From Pseudomonas cavernicola (GTDB lineage: Bacteria > Pseudomonadota > Gammaproteobacteria > Pseudomonadales > Pseudomonadaceae), in the NCBI RefSeq assembly GCF_003596405.1, contig NZ_QYUR01000002.1:2496501-2560500 (forward strand): a stretch of 64,000 nt of DNA. The letters are read 5' to 3'. The notes beneath the pieces were generated by a model. That model did no database searches. It was not told the origin of the DNA and worked only from the letters and a program-made list of their open reading frames with translations. The position numbers and the translations under genes are program-made. Positions 53,124 through 61,502 of this stretch are shown here, piece after piece (position 1 is the stretch's first letter; every line of letters starts with the position of its first letter).

Positions 53124-54143
53124 CTACGTGGGCTTCTCGTCGTTATTCAAGTCCAGCACGGTGCTCGCCGGGGCCGTTGGCGGCGCTGGCGGCTCCTGGC
53201 TGGCCAGCGGTTCGGCAACCGGCAGTGACTTGGCCTGCTTGCCACGCAACCGATTGATCAGCCAGATGCCACCGGCAATCACAATGAACCAGAACTTCTT
53301 CAGCAGCAGCAACGCCCCCGCCAGCAACCCTACCTTGGCCGCTACCTTGCCGGCGATCAGCGCACCCAGGCCATACGCGGCAACCTTGTCCAACTCCGGA
53401 TTGAAGTCGGCGTAGCGGTTGCCATCGTTGAACTCGGTCATGGCCAAAACGCCCGGCAGGTTCTGCTCGATAGCGGCCAGTTGCCCCATGTCGGCGACAA
53501 AGTTCAGCACCAGCACGCCCTTACGGCCGAGCACGCGAATGTTGTAGTTGAGGGTGTTGTGCTCAGCCTCGCCGAATTTCAGCTCCTTGGCCCAGTACAA
53601 TTTTTTGCCTTCAGCGTCGTAATGCGGCTTGGCCGCCCAGCCGATCAGGGCAACTGGCTCGTAACCCTGTTCACTGCGCCATTGGTTGTTGGCGATCGAG
53701 TCTTCCTGCATGCCTTTGAGCATTTCGTCATAGTCGATGTCCGCCGCGTCCTCGTCGGAGACGTAGCCGTTTTCCTCGTACTCGATGGTCACAGCCCACG
53801 ACTCGCCCTCTAGCGGGGAAATTCCGGCGGGCAAGATCATGCCCAACGGCAACGGTTCACTCGGCGGGTTACCCCAAGCCTCTGTCAGTACCCGCTCGGC
53901 ATCAGCACTATCGAGGAAAACAAATTGCTCCGGCAGATCCAGAGTGGCCAGGTTATCGCCGATGACGACTTTCCCCGTCTGTGGGTGCAGGCTCTTGACG
54001 AACTGCTCGGCCGTCAGGGGCGGGTCTTGTTCGGCGGCACTGTCAGCGGCCTGTTCGGCAGGTTCTTCTGCGGCTTGACTGGTGAGGGCAAAGGGAATGG
54101 CTGCAGCCAATAAGCCAGCCAGGATCAGCTCCTTGATCGACAT
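53124..54143 (-). CDS. DUF2167 membrane protein
   Basis: A 339-residue protein. Signal peptide ELILAGLLAAAIPFALTSQA, an acidic linker (EEPAEQAADSAAEQDPPLTA), then the DUF2167 domain: GKVVIGDNLATLDLPEQFVF, GMILPAGISPLEGESWAVTI, YVSDEDAADIDYDEMLKGM and GWAAKPHYDAEGKKLYWAKE. Two C-terminal helices (AGKVAAKVGLLAGALLLLKK, FWFIVIAGGIWLINRLRG) and a proline-rich tail follow. The family is uncharacterised. The start MSIKEL is preferred because GGAG sits 6 bp before it; the ATG four codons upstream lacks a ribosome-binding site. Glutathione peroxidase is upstream on the same strand. Confidence 0.87.
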   Translation of the reverse strand: MSIKELILAGLLAAAIPFALTSQAAEEPAEQAADSAAEQDPPLTAEQFVKSLHPQTGKVVIGDNLATLDLPEQFVFLDSADAERVLTEAWGNPPSEPLPLGMILPAGISPLEGESWAVTIEYEENGYVSDEDAADIDYDEMLKGMQEDSIANNQWRSEQGYEPVALIGWAAKPHYDAEGKKLYWAKELKFGEAEHNTLNYNIRVLGRKGVLVLNFVADMGQLAAIEQNLPGVLAMTEFNDGNRYADFNPELDKVAAYGLGALIAGKVAAKVGLLAGALLLLKKFWFIVIAGGIWLINRLRGKQAKSLPVAEPLASQEPPAPPTAPASTVLDLNNDEKPT

Positions 54144-54258
54144 CGGTAACTCCATGGTAGGGGGAATAAAGCAGTAGAAAAGCTTAGCAAAACCGGCAAC
54201 TGTCAGCCGGCAGAGCACAGTATCAGGCTCGGCACGCTGTTGGCCTACGCGGCCAGCA

Positions 54259-54810
54259 TCAGGGCTGTGAGGCGATGGCCTTCTCCACTGCGGCAAGCAA
54301 ATCTTCGTCATCCGGTTTGGTCAAGCTGGAGAAGCTGGCAATCACCTTACCCTGGCGATCGACTACATATTTGTAGAAGTTCCAGCGTGGTGCACCGCTC
54401 TGCTGGGTCAGGTCTTTGAACAGCGGGATGGCCTGATCTCCGGTGACCTGCTGTGGCTCGGTCATGGCAAAGGTGACGCCGTAATTGACGTAGCAGATTT
54501 TGGCGGTCTCGGTAGAGTCGGCGGCTTCCTGCTTGAAGTCGTCCGAAGGCACACCGAGTACCTCCAGGCCCTGCCCCTGATAGCGCTTATACACGGCTTC
54601 CAGCCCCTTGAACTGCGGAGCAAAACCGCAATGGCTGGCGGTATTGACCACCAGCAAGGGTTTGCCGGCAAAGCGCTGACAGAGGTCGATGCTCTCCTTG
54701 GCCCGCAGTTTTGGCAGCTCGCCCTGCAACAATGGCGGACACTCGGCAGCCGACAACGGGCCGGCCAGAGCAGCGAGCAACAGTGAGAAGACAAACTTAC
54801 CCAAGGTCAT
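54259..54810 (-). CDS. Glutathione-peroxidase-family protein, exported
   Basis: A 183-residue thioredoxin-fold peroxidase with a signal peptide ([18 protein letters not shown]), so probably periplasmic. The catalytic cysteine lies in [20 protein letters not shown] near residue 61; [15 protein letters not shown] and [17 protein letters not shown] supply further active-site positions (the WNF motif with Trp and Asn). The usual glutamine of the FPxxQFG motif is replaced by DDFKQ. Such cysteine-type GPx proteins reduce peroxides, usually with thioredoxin. It is 115 bp from the DUF2167 gene and may share its promoter. Confidence 0.9.
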   Translation of the reverse strand: MTLGKFVFSLLLAALAGPLSAAECPPLLQGELPKLRAKESIDLCQRFAGKPLLVVNTASHCGFAPQFKGLEAVYKRYQGQGLEVLGVPSDDFKQEAADSTETAKICYVNYGVTFAMTEPQQVTGDQAIPLFKDLTQQSGAPRWNFYKYVVDRQGKVIASFSSLTKPDDEDLLAAVEKAIASQP

Positions 54811-54904
54811 GACTTACATCCTGGAAGAGCGAACTGGTAAGCAACGCTACTCGCCCTCTCCCGTCACAGCAATCGGCCGCATGTAACTCGCTGGGCACGG
54901 CCTA

Positions 54905-55208
54905 AGAACCTGTTCAAGATCGTCGCGAGCGCAGGTCAGGGCCGCACCCGTTCTCGAAAATGCTCCCGGCATTTTTCCTACCTCCCCCATCCATGGGGTC
55001 GCCTACGGGTAGCGGCATTCCCCACATCCATGTGGGTCACAAGGCGTAACAACAACAGGCAAGGAAGCGGAGTTTACGCGTGGTAAATGAGCATGACTCG
55101 CTTCGCTCGCCCCTGCGGGGCCGCGCTAAAGCGCGTTAGCCGCAAGCGGCCTGCCGAGCCTGTTTTCAACGCCGCATGACCAAGCGCAGCAGATATTGAA
55201 CAGGTTCT
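54905..55208. repeat. AGAACCTGTTCA-type element, 304 bp
   Basis: Terminal inverted repeats AGAACCTGTTCAAGATC and GATATTGAACAGGTTCT. Read on the minus strand, blocks CTGCTGCGCTTGGTCATGCG, ATGCTCATTTACC and CGTAAACTCCGCTT match the 142-bp element at 39893-40034 in order. Extra hairpin-rich sequence fills the centre (CCCCATCCATGGGG, CCCACATCCATGTGGG, GCGCTAAAGCGC). Its right end supplies part of the stop codon of the 40-residue membrane protein. Confidence 0.88.
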
Positions 55209-55329
55209 AACAGGCACCCATGCCCAACTGCAGCAACGCCAGCCCGCCACGCTGCCAGCCCCACCAAATCAACGTCAGCACGATCAGCACGCCAGCGAGC
55301 CCGAGCGACCAGCCTATCGAACGTTTCAT
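55207..55329 (-). CDS. 40-residue single-helix membrane protein, translationally coupled to the MFS gene
   Basis: The start ATG at 55327-55329 overlaps the TGA of the MFS gene (ATGA). GGAGGTG stands 8 bp upstream, inside the last codons of that gene. The peptide is MKRSIGWSLGLAGVLIVLTL, IWWGWQRGGLALLQLGMGAC: a basic start, one hydrophobic helix of about 17 residues with a tryptophan belt, then a glycine-rich tail. The TAG stop is shared with the end of the dispersed repeat at 54905-55208. The strong ribosome-binding site and coupling suggest it is made together with the transporter, perhaps as an accessory subunit. The tail may have been altered by the repeat. Confidence 0.75.
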   Translation of the reverse strand: MKRSIGWSLGLAGVLIVLTLIWWGWQRGGLALLQLGMGAC

Positions 55330-56534
55330 GCCGTACTCACCTCCGCTTGCAAACGCGCCACCGGCTGCTCCCGCACCGGCCAGTTGAGCGCCGCCGCGAC
55401 CACGCTGAGGAAAATGGCAATCTGCCAGACCAGATCATAACTGCCGGTACGGTCATACAGATAACCGCCCAGCCAGCCGCCGAGGAAGGCGCCCAACTGG
55501 TGGAAGAGGAAGACGATGCCGCCGAGCATCGACAAGTTACGCACGCCAAACAGCGTCGCCACTGTGCCATTGGTCAGCGGTACGGTGGACAGCCACAGCA
55601 ACCCCATCGCGATACCAAAGGCGTAGGCACTCCAGACGTTCAATGGCGCCAGGAAAAACCCGGCAATTACCAGCGCCCGCGCCAGGTACAGCGCGGTAAG
55701 CAGGCGCGGTTTCGACATCCGCCCGCCGAGCCAGCCAGCGATGTAAGTCCCAAATATATTGAACAACCCGACCAGCGCCAGCACCGTGGTCCCCGCCTGC
55801 GCCGGCAGATGTTGATCGACCAGGTAAGCCGGCAGGTGCACCCCGATAAACACCACCTGAAAACCGCAGACGAAAAAGCCCAGTGCCAGCAGCCAGAAAC
55901 CGGAATGGCCGGCTGCCTCTTGCAACGCCTCCCGCAAGGTCTGCTCATGGCCCAACAGCGGCAACGGCCGATCACGCAACATACCCACCAGCGGCACGAT
56001 CAGCGCGACCAATGCGCCAAGGGCTAGCAGAGCCGCCGACCAGCCCAGCCAACCGAGCAAACCCAACGTGCCCGGCAGCATGGCGAATTGGCCGAAAGAG
56101 CCCGCGGCACTGGCGATGCCCATGGCCATGCTGCGTTTCTCGGCCGGCACCGCGCGGCCAACTACCCCGAGCAGCACCGAAAAGGAGGTGCCGGACAGGC
56201 CAATCCCGATCAGCAGACCGGCACTCAACGACAGCGACCAGGGCGAGTCAGCCAGCCCCATCAACACCAGCCCGGCGGCATACAAAACGCCACCGACCAG
56301 CACTACCCGCGACGCGCCAAAACGGTCGGCCAACGCCCCGGTAAAGGGCTGCGACAAGCCCCAGATCAGATTCTGCAAAGCGATGGCGAAGGCAAATACC
56401 TCACGCCCCCAGCCAAATTCCGCACTCATCGGCGCGAGGAATAGGCCAAAGCCATGGCGGATGCCCAGCGACAACGCCAGAATCAGCGCCGCGCCGACTA
56501 GAATCCATGCACTTGCCCGCCAGGTTGCCGTCAT
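55326..56534 (-). CDS. MFS transporter controlled by MarR
   Basis: A 402-residue major facilitator with twelve helices. It starts MTATWRASAWILVGAALILA; GGAG is 6 bp before this ATG and only 3 bp before the adjacent ATG. Motifs: FGWGREVFAFAIALQNLIWG, LADRFGASRVVLVGGVLYAA (motif A, loop 2-3) and LSGTSFSVLLGVVGRAVPAE. It resembles the oxalate/formate-type and related MFS groups (YbfB-like), with no certain substrate. It lies 46 bp downstream of the marR gene, with an operator palindrome between them, and its stop overlaps the start of a small membrane protein gene. Confidence 0.9.
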   Translation of the reverse strand: MTATWRASAWILVGAALILALSLGIRHGFGLFLAPMSAEFGWGREVFAFAIALQNLIWGLSQPFTGALADRFGASRVVLVGGVLYAAGLVLMGLADSPWSLSLSAGLLIGIGLSGTSFSVLLGVVGRAVPAEKRSMAMGIASAAGSFGQFAMLPGTLGLLGWLGWSAALLALGALVALIVPLVGMLRDRPLPLLGHEQTLREALQEAAGHSGFWLLALGFFVCGFQVVFIGVHLPAYLVDQHLPAQAGTTVLALVGLFNIFGTYIAGWLGGRMSKPRLLTALYLARALVIAGFFLAPLNVWSAYAFGIAMGLLWLSTVPLTNGTVATLFGVRNLSMLGGIVFLFHQLGAFLGGWLGGYLYDRTGSYDLVWQIAIFLSVVAAALNWPVREQPVARLQAEVSTA

Positions 56535-56549
56535 CATCTTCTCCAAATA

Positions 56550-56563
56550 CGGGTATATACCCG
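56550..56563. promoter_or_regulatory. MarR operator upstream of the MFS gene
   Basis: Perfect palindrome CGGGTATATACCCG, 16 bp before the MFS start codon. It is matched by GCGTGTATATACCCGC upstream of the marR gene itself (56999-57014). It also contains a TATA core that could be the -10 region, so a bound repressor would block RNA polymerase. Confidence 0.8.
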
Positions 56564-56580
56564 CGTAATCGCGCAAAAAA

Positions 56581-56994
56581 TTAAACGATGTTTTCCAAAT
56601 CATCCAGCAGCAACATCAGTGCTTCGCGCTTGCCCTCGCCCAGACGCGAGGCCAACTGCGCCTGGGCGCTCTTCCAGGCCACCTGCGCCTGAGCGATGCG
56701 CTCACGTCCGCTGGAGCTGATCTGCACCAGGCGACTACGTTGATCCTCGCCATCACCCAGAACAATCAGACCTTCGGCTTGCAACAGCTTGAGATTGCGC
56801 CCTAGCGTGCTGCGATCCAGGCCCATGGCTACGGCCAGCTCGGAAATGCTCGGCTGGTCCAGCCGCTGTAAATGGCTCAGCAGGGAATACTGCGCAACAC
56901 TCAAGCCGATATCGCGCAGGGCATCGTCATAGAGTCTGCTCACGCTACGAGCCGCGCGGCGCAGTTTGGTGCAAAGGCATTGGGTCATCAACAT
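56581..56994 (-). CDS. MarR-family repressor
   Basis: A 137-residue winged-helix regulator. It starts MLMTQCLCTKLRRAARSVSR. The recognition region is PSISELAVAMGLDRSTLGRN, the wing is GDGEDQRSRLVQISSSGRER, and the dimerisation helices lie at both ends (ALMLLLDDLENIV). Two cysteines near the N-terminus (QCLCTK) could sense oxidants or electrophiles. It probably represses itself and the MFS gene through the matched TATATA palindromes. No Shine-Dalgarno is visible before ATG 56992-56994, and the upstream palindrome is only 4 bp away, so the mRNA may be nearly leaderless. Confidence 0.92.
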   Translation of the reverse strand: MLMTQCLCTKLRRAARSVSRLYDDALRDIGLSVAQYSLLSHLQRLDQPSISELAVAMGLDRSTLGRNLKLLQAEGLIVLGDGEDQRSRLVQISSSGRERIAQAQVAWKSAQAQLASRLGEGKREALMLLLDDLENIV

Positions 56995-56998
56995 AACT

Positions 56999-57014
56999 GC
57001 GTGTATATACCCGC
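56999..57014. promoter_or_regulatory. MarR operator upstream of marR
   Basis: GCGTGTATATACCCGC, one mismatch from the palindrome at 56550-56563. It ends 4 bp before the marR start codon, so repressor bound here would overlap the promoter or the start of the transcript. Confidence 0.78.
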
Positions 57015-57066
57015 AATCTACAGCAGGTCAAGCCTAAACAGCTTGATCGTCGACCCAGGTTGTCGC

Positions 57067-57807
57067 TCAGCGGTAAGCCAATGCCAAGCTCAGCAATACC
57101 GCACACTCAACCAGTTCCACCATCGCCCCCGCCGTATCACCGGTGGTGCCGCCAAGCCGGACGATCATCCGCCGCCGCAGCCAGGCAAACAGCAGCAACG
57201 CGCAAGCCAGCGCCAGTAATCCCACCCAGCCCAACAGCAGCATGGCCAAGCCATGTGCGCCGAGCACCCACGGCAGCGTCTGCCGCGGCAAATGCTCAGC
57301 CAGCGCCTGCCCCAGGCCACCGGCGCGCACATAGGGCGTGCAGAGGAACAGCAACGGCAGCAGCGCCCGTGCCAGCCAGGGTGCCAGCAGCAACGCCGGC
57401 CCCTGGCCTTGCTCGAGCAGCGCCACCAGTGCGGCGAACTTGAGCAACAGCAGCAGTACCAGCGTGACCACCGCGACAGGCCCACTGCGTGGGTCTTTCA
57501 TGATCGTCAGGGTGCGTTCCCGATCGCCCAGACCGCCGAGCCAGGCATCGGCCGTGTCCGCCAGACCATCCAGGTGCAGCGCCCCACTCAACATCACCCA
57601 AACCGCCAACAACAAGGCCGCGTGCAACAGCAGCGGAGCGTCGCTGAGCACTGCGCTCAAGCCCCAGAGCAACGCGCCCAGCACTACACCCACGGCGGGA
57701 TACCAGAGCAGCGAGCGCCCCAGTTGTTCTGGCGTCGGCATGCCAGCCAGGCGAATCGGCAGACAAGTGAGAAATTGCAGGGCGATCAAGAGTGGCTGCA
57801 TCGACAT
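57067..57807 (-). CDS. cobS: Cobalamin synthase (adenosylcobinamide-GDP ribazoletransferase)
   Basis: A 246-residue membrane protein that joins alpha-ribazole or its phosphate to adenosylcobinamide-GDP, the last assembly step of B12. Start LLIALQFLTCLPIRLAGMPT, then GALHLDGLADTADAWLGGLG with the acidic metal-binding residues, and DPRSGPVAVVTLVLLLLLKF. Hydrophobic helices fill the C-terminal half (ALLLAPWLARALLPLLFL), followed by VRLGGTTGDTAGAMVELVE. Last gene of the minus-strand cob operon, 3 bp after cobC. In Pseudomonas nomenclature it is called cobV. Confidence 0.95.
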   Translation of the reverse strand: MSMQPLLIALQFLTCLPIRLAGMPTPEQLGRSLLWYPAVGVVLGALLWGLSAVLSDAPLLLHAALLLAVWVMLSGALHLDGLADTADAWLGGLGDRERTLTIMKDPRSGPVAVVTLVLLLLLKFAALVALLEQGQGPALLLAPWLARALLPLLFLCTPYVRAGGLGQALAEHLPRQTLPWVLGAHGLAMLLLGWVGLLALACALLLFAWLRRRMIVRLGGTTGDTAGAMVELVECAVLLSLALAYR

Positions 57808-57810
57808 GTT

Positions 57811-58383
57811 TTAGTGCTCGTGTAGAGCAAAAGGAGTGACGACGCCCAACTGGAACAGAGCGCCGTGCCCTACTTCCACCTGCAACAACTGCTCACGCGG
57901 CAGACCGCGCGCTTGGGCCAGTAGCAGCCGCATCACGCCACCATGGGTAACCAGCAGCAGGCGCTGACCGGCGAAACGGGCCGCCAAACGCTCGATGGCT
58001 GCCAGCACGCGTTCGGCGAACTGCTGCATGGATTCGCCCTCGGGTGGCGTGAAGGCGTAGGGATCGGCCCAGAACAACCCGAGTTCCTCGGCCTGCGTGT
58101 CCATCAATGCCGCCGCACTGCGACCTTCCCAGGCGCCGAAATGCAGTTCGCGCAGATCGTTTTCCAGTTGCAACTGCACACCTTGCTGCTTCGCCAGTTC
58201 TCGGGCGAAGGCCGCACAGCGTTGCAGCGGCGAGCTGACGATCAGATCCCAAGGCCCGGCGTCAGCGACCGCCGCGCGCATCTGCGCCCAGCCGCTGGCG
58301 GTCAGCGCGTCGTCCAGACTGCCGCGAAAGCCGCCGCCCAGTTCGGTTTCACCGTGGCGCAACAAATCCAGCTGCAGGGTCAT
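57811..58383 (-). CDS. cobC: Alpha-ribazole-phosphatase-like histidine phosphatase
   Basis: A 190-residue histidine phosphatase. It has [17 protein letters not shown] with the phospho-accepting histidine near residue 10, [37 protein letters not shown] and [19 protein letters not shown] with the second histidine. In B12 synthesis it removes phosphate from alpha-ribazole-5'-phosphate or from adenosylcobalamin phosphate. Its start overlaps the cobT stop by 4 bp and cobS follows after 3 bp, so the context fixes the role well. Confidence 0.92.
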   Translation of the reverse strand: MTLQLDLLRHGETELGGGFRGSLDDALTASGWAQMRAAVADAGPWDLIVSSPLQRCAAFARELAKQQGVQLQLENDLRELHFGAWEGRSAAALMDTQAEELGLFWADPYAFTPPEGESMQQFAERVLAAIERLAARFAGQRLLLVTHGGVMRLLLAQARGLPREQLLQVEVGHGALFQLGVVTPFALHEH

Positions 58384-59435
58384 GCCGGGCGATCAGCCAC
58401 AGCGGCTTCGGCAAAGGTCGCCATGTCGCTGTGCAGACGACAGGCCAGTTGCAACAGCGGCACCGCCAAAGCCGCCCCGCTGCCCTCGCCCAGGCGCAAG
58501 CTGAGCTGCAACAACGGCTGCGCCTGCAGGGCTTCCAGCACCGCCTGATGCCCCGGCTCAGCGCCGCGATGGGCGAACAACAACCACTGCCGGCAAGCGG
58601 GATTGATGCGCACCGCAAGCAGTGCCGCCACGCTGCAGATAAAACCATCCACCAGCACCGCCAGACCCTGCTGGGCGCAGGCCAGGTAGGCACCGACCAG
58701 CGCGGCGATTTCAAAACCGCCGAGGTGTTGCAACAGCGCCAGCGGCTCGCCCAGATGGGCCTGATGCAGCGCCAGCGCGCGCTCGATCACCGCCGTTTTA
58801 TGCGCGACGCCAGCCACATCCAAGCCTGTGCCGGGTCCGACCATGAGCCGCGCTGGGCAGCCCAACAAGGCACAGGCCAGAGCACTGGCAGAGCTGGTGT
58901 TGCCAATCCCCATCTCGCCGCCGATGTACAGCTGGGCGCCGGCATCCAGGGCCCGCCGCACGCTGTCGCGCCCGGCTTCCAGGGCGATCAAGGCTTGTGC
59001 CCGAGTCATCGCCGGGCCTTGGGCAAAATTCTGCGTACCGGCACCAACCTGCAAATGCCGCACGTTCGACAAGGGCTCCAGCGGCACCGCGGTGCCCAGG
59101 TCGATGACCTCCAGGGCGGCGTCCAACTGCCGCGCCAGCACGCTGATGGCCGCGCCACCGGCCACGAAGTTGCGCAGCATCTGCCCGGTGACCGCTTGCG
59201 GATAGGCCGAAACACCCTCCGCCACCACGCCGTGATCAGCGGCAAAAATCGCGATCCACAGGCTATCGACGCTGGGCCGCTCGCGCCCCTGCATGCCAGC
59301 CAGGTCAATCGCTACCTGCTCCAATTGGCCGAGCGAGCCGGTCGGTTTGGTCAACTGCTGCTGGCGCGCCGAGGCCTTGTTGCTGGCGATAGCATCCAAC
59401 GACTGACACGGTGCATCCCACCAGGACAGACTCAT
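58380..59435 (-). CDS. cobT: Nicotinate-nucleotide:dimethylbenzimidazole phosphoribosyltransferase
   Basis: A 351-residue enzyme that makes alpha-ribazole-5'-phosphate from DMB and nicotinate mononucleotide. Motifs: [80 protein letters not shown] and [40 protein letters not shown] precedes the C-terminal part. The glutamate base of the family lies near the end ([15 protein letters not shown]). Length is normal. Start and stop overlap its neighbours by 4 bp on both sides. Called cobU in Pseudomonas nomenclature. Confidence 0.95.
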   Translation of the reverse strand: MSLSWWDAPCQSLDAIASNKASARQQQLTKPTGSLGQLEQVAIDLAGMQGRERPSVDSLWIAIFAADHGVVAEGVSAYPQAVTGQMLRNFVAGGAAISVLARQLDAALEVIDLGTAVPLEPLSNVRHLQVGAGTQNFAQGPAMTRAQALIALEAGRDSVRRALDAGAQLYIGGEMGIGNTSSASALACALLGCPARLMVGPGTGLDVAGVAHKTAVIERALALHQAHLGEPLALLQHLGGFEIAALVGAYLACAQQGLAVLVDGFICSVAALLAVRINPACRQWLLFAHRGAEPGHQAVLEALQAQPLLQLSLRLGEGSGAALAVPLLQLACRLHSDMATFAEAAVADRPA

Positions 59436-59953
59436 AACGGCACTCCTTTCAAAATCATGGGTAAGCCGGCCACGCTGAAAATCACCCGTTGACAGCGTTC
59501 GGCCAGGGCCTGATGCAGCCAGCCCGCCTCATCGACATAACGGCGGGTCAGCTCGCCCAGCGGCACCACACCCAGGCCGGTTTCGTTGCTGACCAGGATG
59601 ATCCGCCCTGGCAGTCGCTCGATAGCGGCCAACAGCGCCTCACGTTCAGCCGCCAACCGTGCCAGGTCGTCCAGCATCAGCAGATTGGTCAGCCAGAGCG
59701 TCAGGCAGTCGACCAGCAGACACCGGCCCTCGGCGGCGTTTTCAGCCAGCACACGAGCCAGTTCCAGCGGTTCTTCGATCAGCCCCCACGCCAGCGGGCG
59801 GCGTTCGCGGTGGTGCTGGATACGTGCACTCATCTCGCCGTCATGCGCTTGCGAGGTGGCGATATAGGTCACCGGTAGGCCGCTCTCTGCCGCCAGCCGC
59901 TCGGCCAAACGACTTTTGCCGGAGCGCGCACCGCCAAGGATCAGTTCAAGCAT
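59432..59953 (-). CDS. cobU: Adenosylcobinamide kinase / adenosylcobinamide-phosphate guanylyltransferase
   Basis: A 173-residue bifunctional enzyme. The P-loop is [20 protein letters not shown] near residue 8; [20 protein letters not shown] follows, with the histidine (HHRERRP) that carries GMP; then [16 protein letters not shown] and [20 protein letters not shown]. It phosphorylates adenosylcobinamide and converts the product to adenosylcobinamide-GDP. It overlaps cobT by 4 bp. A 91-bp gap with a palindromic repeat separates it from cobQ upstream, the only such break in the operon. Called cobP in Pseudomonas nomenclature. Confidence 0.95.
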   Translation of the reverse strand: MLELILGGARSGKSRLAERLAAESGLPVTYIATSQAHDGEMSARIQHHRERRPLAWGLIEEPLELARVLAENAAEGRCLLVDCLTLWLTNLLMLDDLARLAAEREALLAAIERLPGRIILVSNETGLGVVPLGELTRRYVDEAGWLHQALAERCQRVIFSVAGLPMILKGVPL

Positions 59954-59967
59954 CTAAAAGCTTCTCC

Positions 59968-60035
59968 GTAGGGTGGGTGCAACCCACCATGGCATTCACA
60001 TGAAAGCTCGGATTGGTGGGTTGCACCCACCCTAC
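59968..60035. repeat. REPIN-like palindrome inside the cob operon
   Basis: Perfect arms GTAGGGTGGGTGCAACCCAC(C) and the complement, GGTGGGTTGCACCCACCCTA(C), separated by 26 bp. It is related to the 4684 and 4806 hairpins, with the inner G:C pair (GGGC/GCCC) changed to T:A (GGGT/ACCC). Situated between cobQ and cobU transcripts, it could reduce read-through or stabilise the cobQ mRNA end. Confidence 0.85.
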
Positions 60036-60044
60036 AGTTCCCGA

Positions 60045-61502
60045 TTACCCAGACAGGCCACACAGTTCGCGCAACCGCAAGCAGTCCAAGTGTTCCTCGA
60101 CCAGATCGGCCAGCCGCTCAAGATCGCGCTCGCGCAGGGCGTGGTAATCGACCGGCTGGACGTCGCGCAAACCGGCCCAGCGCAACAAGGCACTGCAGGC
60201 TGCCGGCGCTTCAAACAGGCCGTGCAGGTAGGTGCCGAGAATCTGCCCATCCACACTCTGCGCGCCATCGCTGCGACCATCGCTCAGGCGCACCGCGGCA
60301 GAATCCAGCGCTGGACCGCTAGTGACGCCGGCATGGATTTCGTAACCGCTCACCGGCGCATCCTCCAGACACAAACGGCCCTGGACATTGCGCAGCTGTT
60401 TTTCCGCTGCCAGCACGGTGTCGAACTCCATCAGGCCGAAACCCGGGCTGGAGCCCGCCGCGCCTTCCAACCCGAGCGGGTCGTGCAGGTTGCGGCCGAG
60501 CATCTGCAAGCCGCCGCAAATCCCCAGCAGTTTGCCGCCATAACGCAGATGCCGTTGCAGCGTTTCTTCCCAGCCATTGGCTCGCAGAAACGCCAGGTCG
60601 GCACGCACGCTTTTCGAACCGGGCAGGATGACCAAATCCGCCGGCGGAATCGGCTGCCCCGGCGCAACGAACTGCAAGTCGACCTGCGGGTGCAGGCGCA
60701 GCGGGTCGAAGTCGGTGTGGTTGCTGATCCGCGGCAGCACCGGCACCACCACCCTCAGCACGCGCTCGGCCTTTGGCGTCTGGCGTGTGTCGATGGCGTC
60801 TTCGGCTTCCAGATGCAGATCGCTGAGGTACGGCAGCACGCCGAGCACCGGCTTGCCGGTCCGCTGTTCGAGCCAGTCGAGGCCCGGTTGCAGCAGGCTC
60901 AACGCACCGCGAAAACGATTGATCACGAAACCCTGGACGCGCGCCTGCTCGCTTTCGGACAACAACTCCAAGGTGCCAACCAAGTGCGCGAACACCCCAC
61001 CCCTGTCGATATCGGCAATCAGGATCACCGGGCAGTCAACCGCTTCGGCAAAGCCCATATTGGCGATGTCGCCAGCCCGCAGGTTGATCTCCGCTGGCGA
61101 GCCGGCGCCCTCCACCATCACCACCTGGTAAGTGGCACTCAAGCGTTGATGGGATTGCAGCACGGCCTGCATCGCGACCTTTTTGTAGCCGTGATAAGCC
61201 GCCGCTTCCATGCTGCTGATGGCGCGGCCGTGGATGATCACTTGCGCGCCGGTGTCGCTGTTGGGTTTCAGCAGCACCGGGTTCATATCGGTGTGCGGCG
61301 CCAGACCACACGCCTGAGCTTGCACCGCCTGAGCGCGACCGATTTCACCGCCGTCGGCCGTCACCGCGCTGTTAAGCGCCATGTTCTGCGGTTTGAACGG
61401 AGCCACCGCGACGCCCTGGCGTTGCAGCCAGCGGCACAGCGCGGCGACCAGGGTGCTTTTACCGGCATCCGAGGTCGTGCCCTGGACCATTAAGCTATTC
61501 AT
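60045..61502 (-). CDS. cobQ: Cobyric acid synthase
   Basis: A 485-residue amidotransferase that adds four amide groups (at b, d, e and g) to adenosylcobyrinic acid a,c-diamide. N-terminal ATP-binding domain: [40 protein letters not shown], and [21 protein letters not shown]-terminal type I glutamine amidotransferase: [40 protein letters not shown] (Cys near residue 330) and [20 protein letters not shown] (His). Length is full. Its start overlaps the cobD stop by 4 bp. Confidence 0.96.
   Translation of the reverse strand: MNSLMVQGTTSDAGKSTLVAALCRWLQRQGVAVAPFKPQNMALNSAVTADGGEIGRAQAVQAQACGLAPHTDMNPVLLKPNSDTGAQVIIHGRAISSMEAAAYHGYKKVAMQAVLQSHQRLSATYQVVMVEGAGSPAEINLRAGDIANMGFAEAVDCPVILIADIDRGGVFAHLVGTLELLSESEQARVQGFVINRFRGALSLLQPGLDWLEQRTGKPVLGVLPYLSDLHLEAEDAIDTRQTPKAERVLRVVVPVLPRISNHTDFDPLRLHPQVDLQFVAPGQPIPPADLVILPGSKSVRADLAFLRANGWEETLQRHLRYGGKLLGICGGLQMLGRNLHDPLGLEGAAGSSPGFGLMEFDTVLAAEKQLRNVQGRLCLEDAPVSGYEIHAGVTSGPALDSAAVRLSDGRSDGAQSVDGQILGTYLHGLFEAPAACSALLRWAGLRDVQPVDYHALRERDLERLADLVEEHLDCLRLRELCGLSG

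Noticed and set aside
59973..61493. A 506-codon plus-strand open frame
   Set aside because: It is antisense to cobQ, which has full-length motifs and operon context.
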